Counted from the first letter of the stretch, positions 34,028 through 46,815 are shown. The stretch is 64,000 nt of DNA from Tretioscincus oriximinensis (GCA_022410635.1 JAJVDF010000377.1:648607-712606), one strand, 5' to 3'. The notes: generated by a model from the sequence alone, not told the origin. Made by a program: numbers and translations.

Positions 34028-34245
34028 TAATTCTTAATCATTTCTGCTTACATTCTATTTTCTTCTTACTATTCCCTGAATTAAAGATGTACGTCCTCAA
34101 TGATTTTCTAAATAGTAGGGAGGCTATTCCATGGTCCAGGGTCTACCACCAAGGTGAACATATTATGGGTTCCCATCCCTTTTGCTATTGAGAACAGCCT
34201 TCCCTCCAGCTCTTAAGCCAGGGAAGAAGGAATTCCTTTAGATTA

Positions 34246-34381
34246 TAGGGTTACCAGCTAAAATCCAGGATAGATGTTTATACCTTTAATGTTTACAGAA
34301 GAAATGACTTTTCACCAGATGCACTTTTTCACACCCACGAATAGTATAAACATCTATCCCAGATTTTAGCTGGTAACTCTA
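34246..34381. mobile_element. hAT MITE family H, short hairpin copy
   Basis: Ends TAGGGTTACCAGCTAAAATC and its near-perfect complement pair over about 40 bp. The complementary regions face inward almost to the centre. Flanking duplication is decayed here. Confidence 0.75.
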
Positions 34382-34384
34382 ATC

Positions 34385-34650
34385 TAGATATCTGGGAGCC
34401 ATGTTCTTTAGGTTAACACACCAAATTGGCTTATAATCAATTGGCAACCAATGCAGCCTTTTTAAGACTGGCATCTAGGAAGCAGCTGCTGTGTTCTGCA
34501 CCAGCTAAAGCTTCTGAGCTTTGCAATAGCCAACCTGGAAGTTTCCAGAGTCATCTACAGCCGACTCATCTCTGTCCAGTGGCCATAACTGGAGAGCCAG
34601 ATTTAAGCAGATGTTTTTGTTCCAATGTGTAGTCCCAAGAGCATGCCCAG
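34385..34650 (+). repeat. Dispersed repeat of unknown class
   Basis: AACCAATGCAGCC, GCAGCTGCTGTGTTCTGCAC and AAGTTTCC blocks resemble a widespread reptilian repeat; class not recalled. Confidence 0.35.
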
Positions 34651-36027
34651 ATTTCATACTTGTCCCATCAAGAGCACCATGACCCCATCAAAGGCAGAAT
34701 GCAAAAAAAAAAAAAAAGCAACATAGAGTTGAGTGGTATCAGCATTGATCGCAGACATTTATTTACAATGGTCACCTTGTTTACATTTTTATGTGTTTCA
34801 AAAGGCTGACAACGTTGCCATGGACACCGGAATACATTTATGGTGCTCTCCCCCACCCTGTTCCCTACTTTAATGGCCAGCCTATGGCCAATAAAGAAAC
34901 CACATTATATTATAGCACTCAACATCCCATCAGGAATGCAATTAAACAATAAAATGGTCCAGCACTCTACATAGAGCAAAGAAAAACAGCATTCATTTAT
35001 TTTCATAGCACTGACAATAGGCGTCTAATGATAATACCTTCCATATTCTGTAATGACTTCAAAACGGATTCTTTGGCTGTCCAAACATAGTGGTTGGACT
35101 GCAGCTGCAGAAAACAGGGATAAACAGGCCCTCGTGGAGAGCAACTGAAAGTAAAAATGCATAAACTGTCCTGAAAGTAAATGGAAAAATCACATGCTAA
35201 AGATTATAGCAACTATCAGGCTGTATCCATACGTTAATTTTCTTATGCTATTCTACTGTGATGTCAAAACTTTTTCCACTTATAATTGCAGGGATCTGGC
35301 TGTGGTAGCATTGGAAAGGGTTGTCATTATGGTTTTCTCTGCTACTCTTTAATGCAGCTTCCACGGCAAGATATTCTGATTTTCAAGAGTTGCCAAGATC
35401 AAGCCAGCCTTGTGATCCTTTGCCTGCCCTGCTTCAGCCAAGATCAGAGGCTTTAAGATTCCACCAGCTGCTTTTCCTCCCTCAGAATACATCAAAGCTA
35501 GTAGATAAAAACCCCACTTGTTGCCTGGCAAAACATACAAGTTTAAAACTGAAGCTTCCCCCACCTGTGATAAATCAGCCTCTTAGCACTAAGGGGACCC
35601 AGCAACCAATAGCAGAAGTGATACAAAATAGCCAATTGCAAGCTATAATTTACTGTAAGGTTCCCTGGGATGCCTTGGCAGATTCATGAGGAGGAAAAGC
35701 AAAACTCTTCAAGCTTGTGGACTGCCAGCAATGACCATGTAACAACTTTATTGCATAATATTATGGGATAGAGCTTAAAAAGAAGAAGCAGCACCTGTCA
35801 TTTCGATACAGTCTCTCTTTACTTTTAATCAGTTACTTGCAAAAGAATGCGGCACAAGAACAGGTAAAAAGATGAGGATGTTATGGAACAGAAATGAAAA
35901 AAATTGAAAGAGTAACTCCAGGGCTGCATCCAGTCTGGTCCCTCATTTTTTAGCATTATTTATTTACTCATTTATATACCCATGAGTTCAGGGTAAAACA
36001 TCTCTCTCTGCTTCCCAGAGTCACACT
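34651..36027. other. Unassigned DNA
   Basis: An open frame at 35321-35689 starts at TTG, not ATG, and shows no domain. No gene called. Confidence 0.45.
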
Positions 36028-36300
36028 AGCCAGTTTGGTGTACTGATTGAGTGTTGGACTCGTACCTCGTAGTCTCCTGGTTCGATTCCCCACTCCTCCA
36101 CGAAAGCCAGCTGGGTGACCTTGGGCCAGTTACAGTTCTTTGAACTCTCTCAGCCCCACCTACTCCACAGGGTGTCTGTTGTGGAGAAAGCAACAAAAGC
36201 TATGTGCGCTGCCCTATGGTTGGCTGCCCTATGGTTGGCTGCCCTGAGACCTTCGGGTATAGGTCAGGATACAATTACAAATAAANAAATAAATAAATAA
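36028..36300 (+). repeat. Sauria-type SINE, full length
   Basis: tRNA-like head with an intact Pol III B box (GGTTCGATTCC, 36079-36089), body CTCAGCCCCACCTACTCCAC, an internal 15-bp duplication (TGCCCTATGGTTGGC), and an AAATA tail. Best preserved copy. Confidence 0.85.
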
Positions 36301-36477
36301 TAGGCNCTGAAGACTGTGAATGGACAAAATTTGAATGAATAGGCAGCGATGCCATCAATGTTCTAGAGCAGAACAATGCAAATATTACATTTTGTGCATT
36401 GTGATAATATAAAAAAAGCATTTTTTAAAAAGAACCTTAGCAGAATACTGAATTTAAATATGACCCAGGATAGTTTT

Positions 36478-36670
36478 AGGACATGGTCACAAGTAAATTT
36501 TAATCCAGCTTCAATTCACTTTCAGAATGAAAAAAATACAGCAGCGAAGTGAACCGTAAATTTGTTTCACAATATATAAATCAAAGGTGGGTTTTCGGGC
36601 TGAAAGAAAATGGCTTGCCACTTTCTCTGTAAATGGACTGAAAATAGATTAAAACTTACGTGTGAGAAGA
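36478..36670. mobile_element. Foldback MITE family F, copy 1
   Basis: GGTCACAAGTAAATTTTAAT..CTTTCAGA pairs with the reverse complement of the right arm (TCACACGTAAGTTTTAAT..TTTACAGA). Same family as 46816-46992. Confidence 0.65.
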
Positions 36671-37157
36671 TCTTCCAAAACAACTTCAGAATCAAGACAG
36701 CCATTTATTCTACATTCTTTGCCTAATACAGCAGCATAAAGGAAAGGAAAGCAAAATCTATTCTGATTTCTCCATTCTCTTTCAGAAAGCTGTAAGTCTT
36801 TCTATGTATTTTTTTATCCTTGTTGCCAAGTGAAAGTTGAAAGATGCAATTTGGTCTCAAGTACTTTCTGTTCCTATAGTCAGTCATTTAGAGCAAAATA
36901 GCACAAGCAATATTCCACTTCTGAATTGTAACCCTTTCAGAGTAGGCTAGAAACATGTTTTTTCTCAAACCCATCCCCATCCTGCTCTGAAAATCAAGTC
37001 GTGTTTTGAAGTCTCAAAACTCTATCTCAAGAACAAACACAAAAAGCTTACATCCTTGTTACAAGGTTGAAACAAAGACTTTAAAAAACCAGTTTCTCTG
37101 CCTTTTTACATAGTGCTAGAATTCTTCACATGAACAGTTGAATGTCACAAGAATCAA

Positions 37158-37488
37158 CAGAAAAGCAGCAGTGAATAAAAGAAGAAGAAGAACTAGGTTC
37201 TTATACCCCGCTTTTTCTCACCTTTCAAAGGGACTCAAAGCGGCTTACAAGGGTATTTTGCCCGATGGCTCACATTCTATCTTCCCCACCAGGCTCTGGT
37301 GGTTCCCATGTATCTACTTGCAGTCATTTGCAATTTCTTGCAATTCTTGCTTTCGAATAGCTGGGTTGGCTAGAGCTACCGGCTAGTGGAAGGTGCTCAC
37401 CCCTCCCCACGTCCGACTCAGGACTTTGAAATCCCAACTCCCAGATGAGAGACGAATTCCTAAGCGACTGAGCTATCCGTGCCTAAAA
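37158..37488 (-). repeat. tRNA-headed SINE, second type, near full length
   Basis: On the minus strand the head reads GGCACGGATAGCTCAGTCGC (A-box-like) and GGGATTTCAAAGTCC at the B-box position. The tail is TATAAGAACC plus TTCTTC. Same family as 1329-1605. Confidence 0.7.
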
Positions 37489-37559
37489 CACTAAGGATCT
37501 ACCATTGTTTGTGCAATTCCAAGAAATAACTAGAGGTCTGTCATTTATATACTAGTACA

Positions 37560-37960
37560 GACTATGGCAGGCCTCAATAAACCAGATTTTGGTTTACTGG
37601 GGGAAAAACAACTCTCAAACCACTATACAGAGTTATTGAGGAAAGACTTTGATATGTGCATAGTTTTGATGAGAAATTCAAGGGTGACAGACAAAGGAAT
37701 CTGATATTGACAGCCAACTATAGCATTTAAGAGAAGGGACTGGTGGATTTCCTCTTGACAACCAGCAAACAAAATTGCAGATGGGAAAGTGTGTCATATG
37801 CATGGAAAAACTTGTCAGCAGCTAATAGAACAACAAATATCATAATAAACTATAGTTCTATATTGCATGGAGAAGTCAAATTAAAATCAAACAATTTATA
37901 AACTGGACTATTCTTAAATCCTGGAATAAACTAGTGCCGTATGGATGCAACCTATCCATG
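37560..37960 (-). repeat. Dispersed family D, copy 2 (reverse)
   Basis: Reverse complement begins GGTTGCATCCATACGGCAC then TAGTTTATTCCAGGA, colinear with 39160-39600. Confidence 0.6.
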
Positions 37961-38030
37961 TGTCAGCTCTCTGAGGAGAAAATTATCACACATTGCACAG
38001 ACATATCACTTACTTATTCCATTATTCTGG

Positions 38031-38080
38031 CAAAGGAGCTAGCAGCACTTTGAGACTAACTTGAGAATAAGCTACTTCTT
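38031..38080 (+). mobile_element. Truncated R120 with perfect 11-bp target duplication
   Basis: 50-bp 5'-truncated copy flanked by CATTATTCTGG at 38020-38030 and 38081-38091. Truncation at the AGAAATAGCC end shows that this is the 5' end. Confidence 0.75.
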
Positions 38081-38085
38081 CATTA

Positions 38086-38186
38086 TTCTGGAATATTCCA
38101 TTATTCTCCATTATTCTGGAATATTCCATAATAAAGAATTCAGCACTACATTATCAGCAATATCCATACACTATTCCAGAATATTC
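38086..38186. promoter_or_regulatory. Cluster of three perfect heat-shock-element matches
   Basis: 38086-38098, 38114-38126 and 38174-38186 each fit TTCnnGAAnnTTC exactly. The first two lie in a 28-bp local duplication (TTCTGGAATATTCC). No adjacent gene, so function is unproven. Confidence 0.3.
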
Positions 38187-39159
38187 AACTATAGCAGAAT
38201 AAATAAAAAAAATGTCTGGATAGGGTTGCAGGGACAGAGTTCTTTAGAATATCTTTCAAGATGCCTCTCTGCTTTGTCCTTTGGTTGAGGAAATAATTTA
38301 TTCCCCTTTTTCACACACTGTTTTTGTTTTATTGATTGTATTCTGTTTTATCATTGTTGTATTCTGTTTTTATGATTGCAGTCTGCCCTGAGACTTTCGG
38401 ATATACAGCAAGATAAAAAGCCAGTAAATAAGCCCACCATCACCTATATCATAGGTCTCTCATTAAAGCACTTTTTAAATCTTCTTCATCATCTTGGAAG
38501 TATTTTATGTTTCATACACAAGGATAAACTGAGAAACACAAGGTAAACTGAAACTGCTTTTACTTTACTATAGGGTACTAACAAAAGAGCCCTGGATAAA
38601 TGGCAACAAAACTATGTAGATATCCAACATAATACACANATGAAGAATAAGAAATAGAAGAACAAGAAACTACAGTTATACATGTGCAGATCTGGATCTG
38701 CTGTCAGCTACAAGCAGCTATGGAGCTGACAGCTTCTTTATAGAAGCAGCTGAAGACTGGGTAGTATCTCATTACATGAGTTCTTTCTGCTGCCCTCATT
38801 AACCTTTTCTGTATTTGTGAATAGCAAAATCCTGAATATCAATTTGTTNCACTCCTTCCTCAGCTATGATCCCAGTAGAATATCCTGCTTATGGCTCAGA
38901 GACCTCTGATAAGATTACTATAGCCATAGGCCTTCCTTATCTGAGTCCTCACTAGATGAGGAGAGGGCATGACAGGAAGGCAAATGTGTGTTGCTACAAA
39001 CAGAACCTCTTTCTGACCAATACTAATTCAGAGTTAATTTAATTAGGGGAATCTAATTATCAAGACAGAGATAATACAGTACTGTGTAAATGCTTCTAAT
39101 GTGCTGCGCTAAAAAAGGCCTTGGCTGGTTCAGGAGTATCAGAAGAACACAAGGGTTTG

Positions 39160-39600
39160 GATTGTATCCACATAGCACTTGTTTATTCTGGAATTTCCTG
39201 ATAATCTGGTTTATCCTTTAATCGGTTTTAACATACCTCTTTCACATCTTTACAGCATGTTCCAAGTTATGCCATTCTGCCAGCAACTGACCAGTAAGAT
39301 TTTCCAACCGTCTGACATCCACCATTTTGTTGACGAGAGGAAATCCACTAGTCCCTTCTATCAAATGCTATTGGATAGTTCGCTTTTAATATCAGATTCC
39401 ATATATTACAGCCTTTTCACAATAACCCTACGTAGCAGTTCAACAGTTGGTTTTATCAGTAAACTAATAAATCACATGATCAACTTTAAAACCTAAAATT
39501 TGTCAATTTATATAACAAACTTGTGGGGCACGTGGATTATAAATTTGACTTGCAAGTGGATTATTGACTCTTGTCTGGATGCAGCCTTGGGTAATGGTTT
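39160..39600 (+). repeat. Dispersed family D, copy 3, most complete
   Basis: Starts GGATTGTATCCACATAGCAC, ends GTCTGGATGCAGCC, so the termini are short inverted repeats. No coding potential. Confidence 0.7.
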
Positions 39601-41526
39601 GTCAATTCATTGAAGCTAAATGTTTCCCCTGTCCCCATGTTCAGCCTCTGTGCTTGCTGCAAACGCCGTAAAATGATTTCGGTGCTTAAAATAATCAAAT
39701 TATATTAGAGTGTCGTAAAACTACAATGGAAAAAACTGAAATAAAATACTGAAAGATATCCGTCCTCCCCTGAAAGCTGACCTTATCTAGTTCATAAAAA
39801 TATGTGCCATTAAATGATGAGCATATGGCAGAAAGTGGTGCGTCAAAATACAGAAACCTGCTGTACAGTTTTCTTTAAATGCAAATACTGCAATCAAAGG
39901 AGAAAAATAAACGTTCATGCATCTTCCATTTGCCAACATAGAAAAGAAGTGGTTGTTTTTTAAAAACNCCAAAATACCTGGCAAAGGAGAATTAGATTCC
40001 AATTGTGTTTTGGCTGGCCATTGGGATGGGTGTGGAAAGATTTCAAAGACACTATAAATACACAGAGGGCAATCAAAATCCCACTGAACAAGTCATCAGC
40101 AAGAAGCCACAGTAGAGAGATAATCATTTTATCCTTTGCTGACCTACCAGGCAAAGGTTAAACACGATAGCATCCCTAAGATGTCAGACAAAGCAAAGAC
40201 AACAGGATGGGGGAGGTGAGGCAGAAGAATACACTGGCTTTTCCCCCAGATCAAGTCTGGAAACAACCCAGATATCACATTCTAGTTTTAATCAGATGGG
40301 ACTTACAAAGGGATTCAGATTGCTCAATCAACCTGGAGCCTGGCTATGTTTACATGAAGGGGAAGTGTTTCATAGGTTACAAAGCATGAGGATTTCAAAA
40401 TAAATTAAGAGATCACATTGTCCATCAACCAGGGGCTCGTAAAACAGGTTACCTGTTGTCTCCTTAAATGAGCAGAAATTTATTTTCCCACACAACCCAG
40501 AAAAAAAATGTATTGGTCACCTCCCTTTAGCTTATCAGAGCCCATCTGACAGATTTCAAAGAAATCATCATGTTGTTCTGGGGCCCAAATATCTAGCCAG
40601 GAAGTTTCATAGCATCTTAGAAACTAACAAGAAAAAGGTAGGAAGCAAGAGTTTTTGTAGATAAGTCTACTTCTCCAGAAGGATGGATAGATAGATGGAT
40701 ATTCAAGTCAGGGATTTTCGTAACATGTTTGGCCCTTCCCCACCTCATGGTTTTCATTGTTTTTATTTTTTTTTAAATATTTGCCACCCACATCATTTTA
40801 CCTTAGCTTCCACACTGCTGTGACTCCTTGCCTAGCAATATTGTCTCATAACAAGCCCCATAAGGCTTGCCTAACTACAATTCCCAGCATTCTCTGCAAG
40901 CCAAGAGCCAATGAACTTTACTCTCACCCTGAAGACTCACAAAATTAGCCATTTTCATAATGCTCAATGCCCCCACAAAGCCTTCTTTTGGATATTTCAA
41001 ATTGCCCACTTTTGAATTGCGCAAACTGCATGGCTAATAATTCTGTGGTGAGAGACCTTTTAAGCAAGTGGATTGCTGTACCTGCATGACTTCTCCCCAA
41101 TGCATGGGGCATACTGAAGGCAATATTACATCCAACTCACTGGAAATTGTGCGTGGACATAGAGCCTTAGAGACTAATAAGAAAAGGGTAAGCAGCATGG
41201 GAAGTATGTGAACAAGTCCACTTTTTGAAACGCTATGGAGTGACCCAGTTTGCTATAAATGTCTATCGTGGGTAGTTACTCACTCCCTAGCAGCCAATGA
41301 TAGTAGGCATAAATTCAACTAATTTCAAGTAAGAAATTATGCCAAGACTTCATGAGAACTGTCAGCAAATTAATTGGGGAATTTCCTTCTTCATGTAGTA
41401 AATTCCTTGTAGCATAATATTTAGAAATATAGTTACAAAAAAGCAACAGACTGGATGCACCCTAAGATTGTGTTTATATGTACCCCAAAAAGAGGTGGAG
41501 AGACAAAACATAATGGTCAATTTTAA
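39601..41526. other. Mostly unassigned DNA with two R120 fragments
   Basis: R120 sense pieces lie at 40595-40685 (CATAGCATCTTAGAAACTAAC) and 41155-41240. No gene. Confidence 0.45.
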
Positions 41527-41710
41527 GCCAGTTTGTTATAGTGGTTAGAGTGTTGGATTCTTATCTGGGAGTCTCCCGGTTCGATTCCCCACTCCTCCAT
41601 GCAAGCCAGCTGGGTGAGCTTAGGCCAGTCACAGTTCTTTAAAACTCTTTCAGCCCCACCTACTCCACAGGGTGTCTGTTGTGGAGAAAGCAATAAATGC
41701 TATGATCTTG
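41527..41710 (+). repeat. Sauria-type SINE
   Basis: tRNA-like head with an intact B box (41578-41588), then body GCCCCACCTACTCCACAGGG. Tail truncated. Confidence 0.85.
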
Positions 41711-42317
41711 GAACAAATGAATTATAGAAGAAGCAGAATTGTTTCTGTGGAAGAGGGAATGGAGAAATTATTTCTTTGTTTCATATTCTGTTATGTCTTT
41801 ATGTTTTTTTCTTCGTCTTTAACTGTTTTTGTATTATGTCTTTCCATTGTATTTAGTTATTGTTTCCTGTTAGCAAAGTGTTATTAAGATGTTTGTTATA
41901 TTGTCCCAATAATTAAACAAAGGTAATCCCAAAAGTAGATTATAAACAAAAGTAGCCAAAAAGTGGATTAGAAATGTTTAATTTGCAGCACAATGCAAGC
42001 TTAACAATTTTTAAACAACTGAAATGCATATGCTTCGTGCAAACATAATTAGCATGCTAATTTGTAAACACAGGCTCTCAAGAGAGATTTCCTAACTAGG
42101 AACGTATTGAACCAGTAGAGTAATAGTATTAGACAAAGGTACTCTGTGTCACAAGGTCCTGAGTTCTTGAAATTGGGAAACATCGTGTCCTTGATAGGGT
42201 TTCCTCGCCCTGGAAAGGTCAGACAGATAACTTGGGAGTATTTCCTATTTCCAACTGTGAACCAGCCATAGTTCTTTGGAAAAAGAGACAATTGAGTAAT
42301 CCATGCTCTGGTAATTT

Positions 42318-42515
42318 CCAGATTGGATTATTCTAATACATTCTATGTAGGGTTGCCGTTGAGAACAATTCGGAAGTTGCAGCTAGTCCAGAATGCAGCA
42401 GCTGGACTGCTAAGTGGCACAGCTGGCCTGGCATCCATTATGTGGGTTCTAAAAAAACTGCACTGGTTGCCCATTTGCTACCCAGCCCAGTTCAAGGTAT
42501 TAAACACTGAATTAT
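42318..42515 (+). pseudogene. L2 LINE reverse-transcriptase C-terminal fragment
   Basis: Encodes YxGLPLRTIRKLQLVQNAAA, then LLSGT and LKKLHWLPICY, diagnostic of L2/CR1-clade ORF2. No intact upstream RT. Confidence 0.85.
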
Positions 42516-43212
42516 ATAGGCCAAGTGCTTCCACACTGAATATTGTACTTTGTATTTTAATATTCCCAGGCTAGATTTGTTACATTTTCCCACAGGAAAC
42601 CTATCCTATTACACCAAAGGACCAGCAGTACAATGGATAGATATAGCTAGCTAGCTCTTTGTTGCCTAAAAACCCAACTATAAAAGGAAAAGTACTTTAA
42701 CTGTTTTTATTTTCCCTTCAGTTCACAGAACCATAGTTTTGACCAAAAGCCAGAATGTGATATTTTTAAATGACAATGGAGAAACCTGAAATGCAATTAG
42801 CTAGCCAACTTTGGCAAATGATTGCATTAAAAAGGTACACCTATCTGGCAGAAAAAACACCTTTGACCTTAATGATGGGTTGCCAGGTAGATCTTTCCAA
42901 ATCTGAAATCCTCCCTTGCCTCTATTATTTCTATTATTCTGATTTCAGTGCTGCAAAAGTAACAAGTTGAGCAGTTCAGACTCTTAATTTTGTCTACTGT
43001 GGACCACCATCTGTATCAAGGAAAGATGGAAAGTTAAGGATATTCCTCTACAGGTAAGAAACAGCTTCTCCTTCCCACTTTCAGGCACTGTTGTTGCTTT
43101 TAAATATGTCTATTTTATTATTTACTTATTTAAATGGATTTTTAATCCCACCATATTCCCAAAAGTCGCAGAGCATAAAAGCAAACAACAACAATTTTAA
43201 AAAGTGCACAAT

Positions 43213-43575
43213 TAGTAGTGTATATGTTAAAAGTGTGTGTATGAGGGACTTTTTCCACAGCCAAAGGTCCAGGGCAAAGAGCTTATACCTTCAGAAATTG
43301 TATTTGGATTTGCAACAAAGTAGCGTAATGTATTTCAAGGGGCAGATCATGCCACAGTCTAGGGGCCACCCTCAAAAAGGCCTGATCCTGGATTCTCATC
43401 CTCCTAACCGTTGAGAGTGGTGGAACAGTGCGGAGGGCCTCCCATGAAGTTCTCAAATCAAGGGTAGGTTGATTTGGGAGAAGGCGATCTTTTAGATAGT
43501 TTGCATTTTGTTTTTATTGTTATTATCTAACCTGAGATCTTTGGGTGGTACACAATAAATAAATAAATAAATAAA
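43213..43575 (+). repeat. Dispersed repeat with AATA tail
   Basis: CTAGGGGCCACCCTCAAAAAGG, GAGAGTGGTGGAACAGTG, ending in an (AATA)n run at 43556-43575. Family with 25237. Confidence 0.55.
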
Positions 43576-44134
43576 GCAAACATGCAATTGTGAATTTTGG
43601 AATCTAGTCTACTTTTTTTTTAAAAAAATCAACAGAACTTGCCCAGGGCCATTTCTAAAAAATTATGTCTGTGTTCCATATGCCATAAAAGCCGGTGTCC
43701 AAAACCATTTTTATAGCCAGAAGTTATTTTCTGCCCTAGCCAATAATTTCAAGCACGAAGCACTAAACAGATGCAAAGAAGAGATCAAAAGATTTGAGTA
43801 AGACCCGTTCTTCAGTCAACATTTCCAATGGTGGCTGCAATCATGGCCAACAGACAGTATTTTAATCCCTTAAAAGCAACAAAAACGGAATGAAACCCAT
43901 TTACTTCATTCCATTTGGACAACTGAACATCGATCCTTAAACAGATACAAATGTTGGATCCTTATTCTGATCTTTTGAAAATCTGAAATGATGCAACTTT
44001 CCATAGAGTATATTTAAGAAAATACCGCAGCAGCTTATGTTTATTACACTTATTCCACAGTGATAGAATTCAAAGATATAGTCTTGGGCCAGAAAATTTA
44101 GTAAGGTTTTTTTTAACCCTAAACCTAATCCACN

Positions 44135-44305
44135 TTTTTCTAGCTATTCTATAAGGTCCTATGAGACTCCCTTGCTAGCAGGTCTCTCTAGCAATGATCT
44201 GTCTATCTTGTTTAGAAAAGCTCATGCTGCCTTTCAGTCTGTCTAAGCACCTGAAGAAGTAGAATTGTCTATGAAAGCTCCTGGCAATTTCTTTGAAATC
44301 CATTC
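44135..44305 (-). repeat. R120 pieces (antisense)
   Basis: GAGACTCCCTTGCTAGCAGG, AAAGCTCATGCTGCC and CTGAAGAAGTAGAATTGTC: two broken copies. Confidence 0.5.
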
Positions 44306-44547
44306 ATTAACTGTTTACAAGGCTGCTTTCTGAACTTGTTGAACTAAAAGGGTTATTACATGAGCTGGGAGGGAGGCATTTGCTGCAGAACCTTAAGTAA
44401 AATCAACTAAAAGTTGGCAAATATAACTAAAACTTTATCAAGGAGTTTGATTGGGGCAGAAAATGTCTAACAGACATTTGGTTGGTATGAGATCATTTCC
44501 AGTATCCAGAATTCTATCACTTTCTAATCCATTTCTGTTTGTTACAT

Positions 44548-44566
44548 ATCATCATCATCATCATCA
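44548..44566. repeat. (ATC)n microsatellite
   Basis: Six ATC units. Confidence 0.9.
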
Positions 44567-45163
44567 CATTCTGAACTGTTTAACCATTACATTCCCTTGG
44601 GAATACTTGACAATTGTTTTCAAACACTTTGTGGCTACAGGAAATTGTAACTTGCAGCAGCTTGTAGCCAGGGGCTAGAAAGGCCAGGTGCTTATAACAG
44701 GCTGGGAGCCACCACATCTGCTCCAGCCAGATGCTGACAATATCATCAGTGCCTGTTTTCTCAGTTTAGATTTTTTTAAAAAAAATCTGTTTCAGAGCCT
44801 GCAGCTTGATTACGTGTGCTGGAAGGCAATGTTTCAGGCTGGCATGTCCGTGGATCGTTTTCCAAAATATTTTAAAAGTGTGTTTTATATTGTGCCCCCT
44901 CTCACAAAAGCACTAAAGCTTTGAACTGTCTGATGAAGCCAAGCAGCTTCAAAAGAGCTATGCAGAAACCTTTCATGTCCATGAAAATGTTTTTTAAGAG
45001 TATAAACCCCCTTGGTCCACAGTCCATCTACTCCAGCAATTTGTTCATGCAGTTGGGAGCCAGCTGTACAAGGAAGTCCACAAGTGTGCGACATGAGAAT
45101 ACAATTTCTTCTGCCATTAGCACTAACAACTGTTGGTAACCCAAGGTTGACCTGTCTCTAAAC

Positions 45164-45670
45164 TAGGATTACCAGACAGAAGTTTGAAAAAGCAATTTTC
45201 CCGCCTAGGTACNGAAAGCAAGAGAACCTATACGTGATGAAAAGTCCTTACTAAAAAAATAACGGAAATACAGAACAAAANACGTCTATCGATTATACAA
45301 AGTAGAGATTTAATATACCGTTCTGGGACATGAATTAAAAATCCATAAAATCTAAACTGGATGAAATAAAAGTCCATAAAATTTAAAATCCATGTAATAA
45401 TACAAAAGTGGATGTCCTACATGGGAGTCAAGCAAAAATCAAGTGAGTNACAGTATTTTCTAAGAATATCTACAGATATTCTTTGAATTATCTGTAGACA
45501 CTGTTCTGCCTTTTTACTCTCCTGTGTTGTTTTTTTGAGGCATATGTTGTGTTTTTCGGTATCTTCTAGTCCTCTTTTCTTTGGGGATTTTTGTGTTTGG
45601 CTGAAGAGTCCTCTCTTCCATAACCATTAAAGATGTAAACCTTTATCCTAGATTTTATTTGGTAGCTCTA
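45164..45670. mobile_element. hAT MITE family H, 507-bp copy with perfect 8-bp TSD
   Basis: CTCTAAAC flanks exactly at 45156-45163 and 45671-45678. Ends TAGGATTACCAGA and its partner (complement TAGAGCTACCAAATAAAATC). Interior is AT-rich without a transposase frame. Confidence 0.85.
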
Positions 45671-46023
45671 CTCTAAACACAAATCTACTGGAGGCTTTGC
45701 TGCAGACTTAAACTACTAAATAAACAGTCCTAACACAAAATATACCAACTAGCAAAAAAGAACAGAAAGGTACTCCAAATCTGGATAAATGGACCAGAAA
45801 GAACAACAGTCCAAACCAGACAAAAAAAGTCAGTTGCCAGCAATGATGAACTCGTAAATGGAGACCTTATTTGTAGCCCTCAATTTCAGACCAGCTGTCA
45901 CCTCTGTGTTGCCTTGTTACTCAGCGTTTCTCAGCTACTTAATGCAACTGGGTTTCTATTTTCTTTATGCAGCAAAATCAGGAATGTTCAACTTTACTTT
46001 CCCCTCCTCCTCTTCATCTATGG

Positions 46024-46357
46024 CAGCGATTCACAACCTGTGGGTCTCAATCCTGGCGGGGGTCAAATGACCAAAACACAGGGGTCACCTAAAGCCATGT
46101 TTCCAATGGTTTTAGCCACTGAGCTGGGGAGGACGCTCCTGGTTGTCAGCGCCGGCCGCGGCGATCTAGCACACGTGATCGCGGCCCGCATGCCCACACT
46201 CAACATGGCGGCCGTGACCTCGGTGCCAGCGCTGATGGTTTTGGTGGCTCTGGGCNGCGGACTGATCCTTGTGCTCTGCAGGCTGATGAGCAGGGGTCAC
46301 CGCAATATGAGGAACTGTATTGCGGGGTCACGGCATTAGAAAGGTTGAGAACCACTG
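46024..46357 (+). mobile_element. SPIN-like hAT element carrying a foreign GC-rich segment
   Basis: 5' end CAGCGATTCACAACCTGTGG and 3' end (complement) CAGTGGTTCTCAACCTTTCT match the SPIN-type hAT termini as I recall them. Flanks ATCTATGG (46016-46023) and AGCTATGG (46358-46365) form an 8-bp duplication with one mismatch. The interior, about 46114-46293, is CpG-rich and unlike a usual nonautonomous SPIN. Confidence 0.8.
46205..46339 (+). other. First-exon-like reading frame inside the hAT element
   Basis: CAACATGG gives a strong Kozak start. The frame opens MAAVTSVPALMVLVALG, continues as GLILVLC and a basic RLMSR, a signal-anchor pattern, and then runs into hAT sequence to a TAG. A CACGTG box lies 28 bp upstream at 46172-46177. 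It looks like a captured 5' exon. Donor gene not identified. Confidence 0.45.
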
Positions 46358-46815
46358 AGCTATGGTCCCAGAAGGCCCTAGTTGCTGTATAGGGTGCTCT
46401 CTGTCATACTATCTAAGACTTGACATTCAAAGCCAACAGGGACCTCATCTTTCTTCCTGGATGAAAAGGGGGATATGATGCCATTAATAACAAACTAGTA
46501 CAAGGCTTCTGTAAAACCATGCACCTCATAGACAACATCACACTGTGAGGGAGAAAACTCCAAAACCTAATTTTGTGGGTTTTACAAGGACATTACAATT
46601 TTAGAACTGTAGTACTAGAAACTAATACTCACTGAAGCTTAGGTCTCAGTCACAACTAAATTTTAAACCAGTTTTAATCTGCTTTCAGTATGAAAAAATA
46701 CATCAGAAAAATATCTCATATTTTTCTTTCCTCCTCATTTCCCATGGTTGTATAATTCACAACAGTCTCATAGTTTTGCAAGAATCCTTTGTATTACCTG
46801 GTTTTAAAGAACACA

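Noticed and set aside
35321..35689. 122-codon frame with hydrophobic start
   Set aside because: The first codon is TTG, no ATG near it supports the signal-like segment, and no family is recognised.
36079..36089. tRNA gene at the B-box motifs (also 41578-41588)
   Set aside because: These are heads of Sauria-type SINEs with SINE bodies attached, not cloverleaf-forming tRNA genes.
45914..46339. 141-codon frame as a host gene
   Set aside because: It begins outside and ends inside the hAT element; only the element's cargo looks exon-like.
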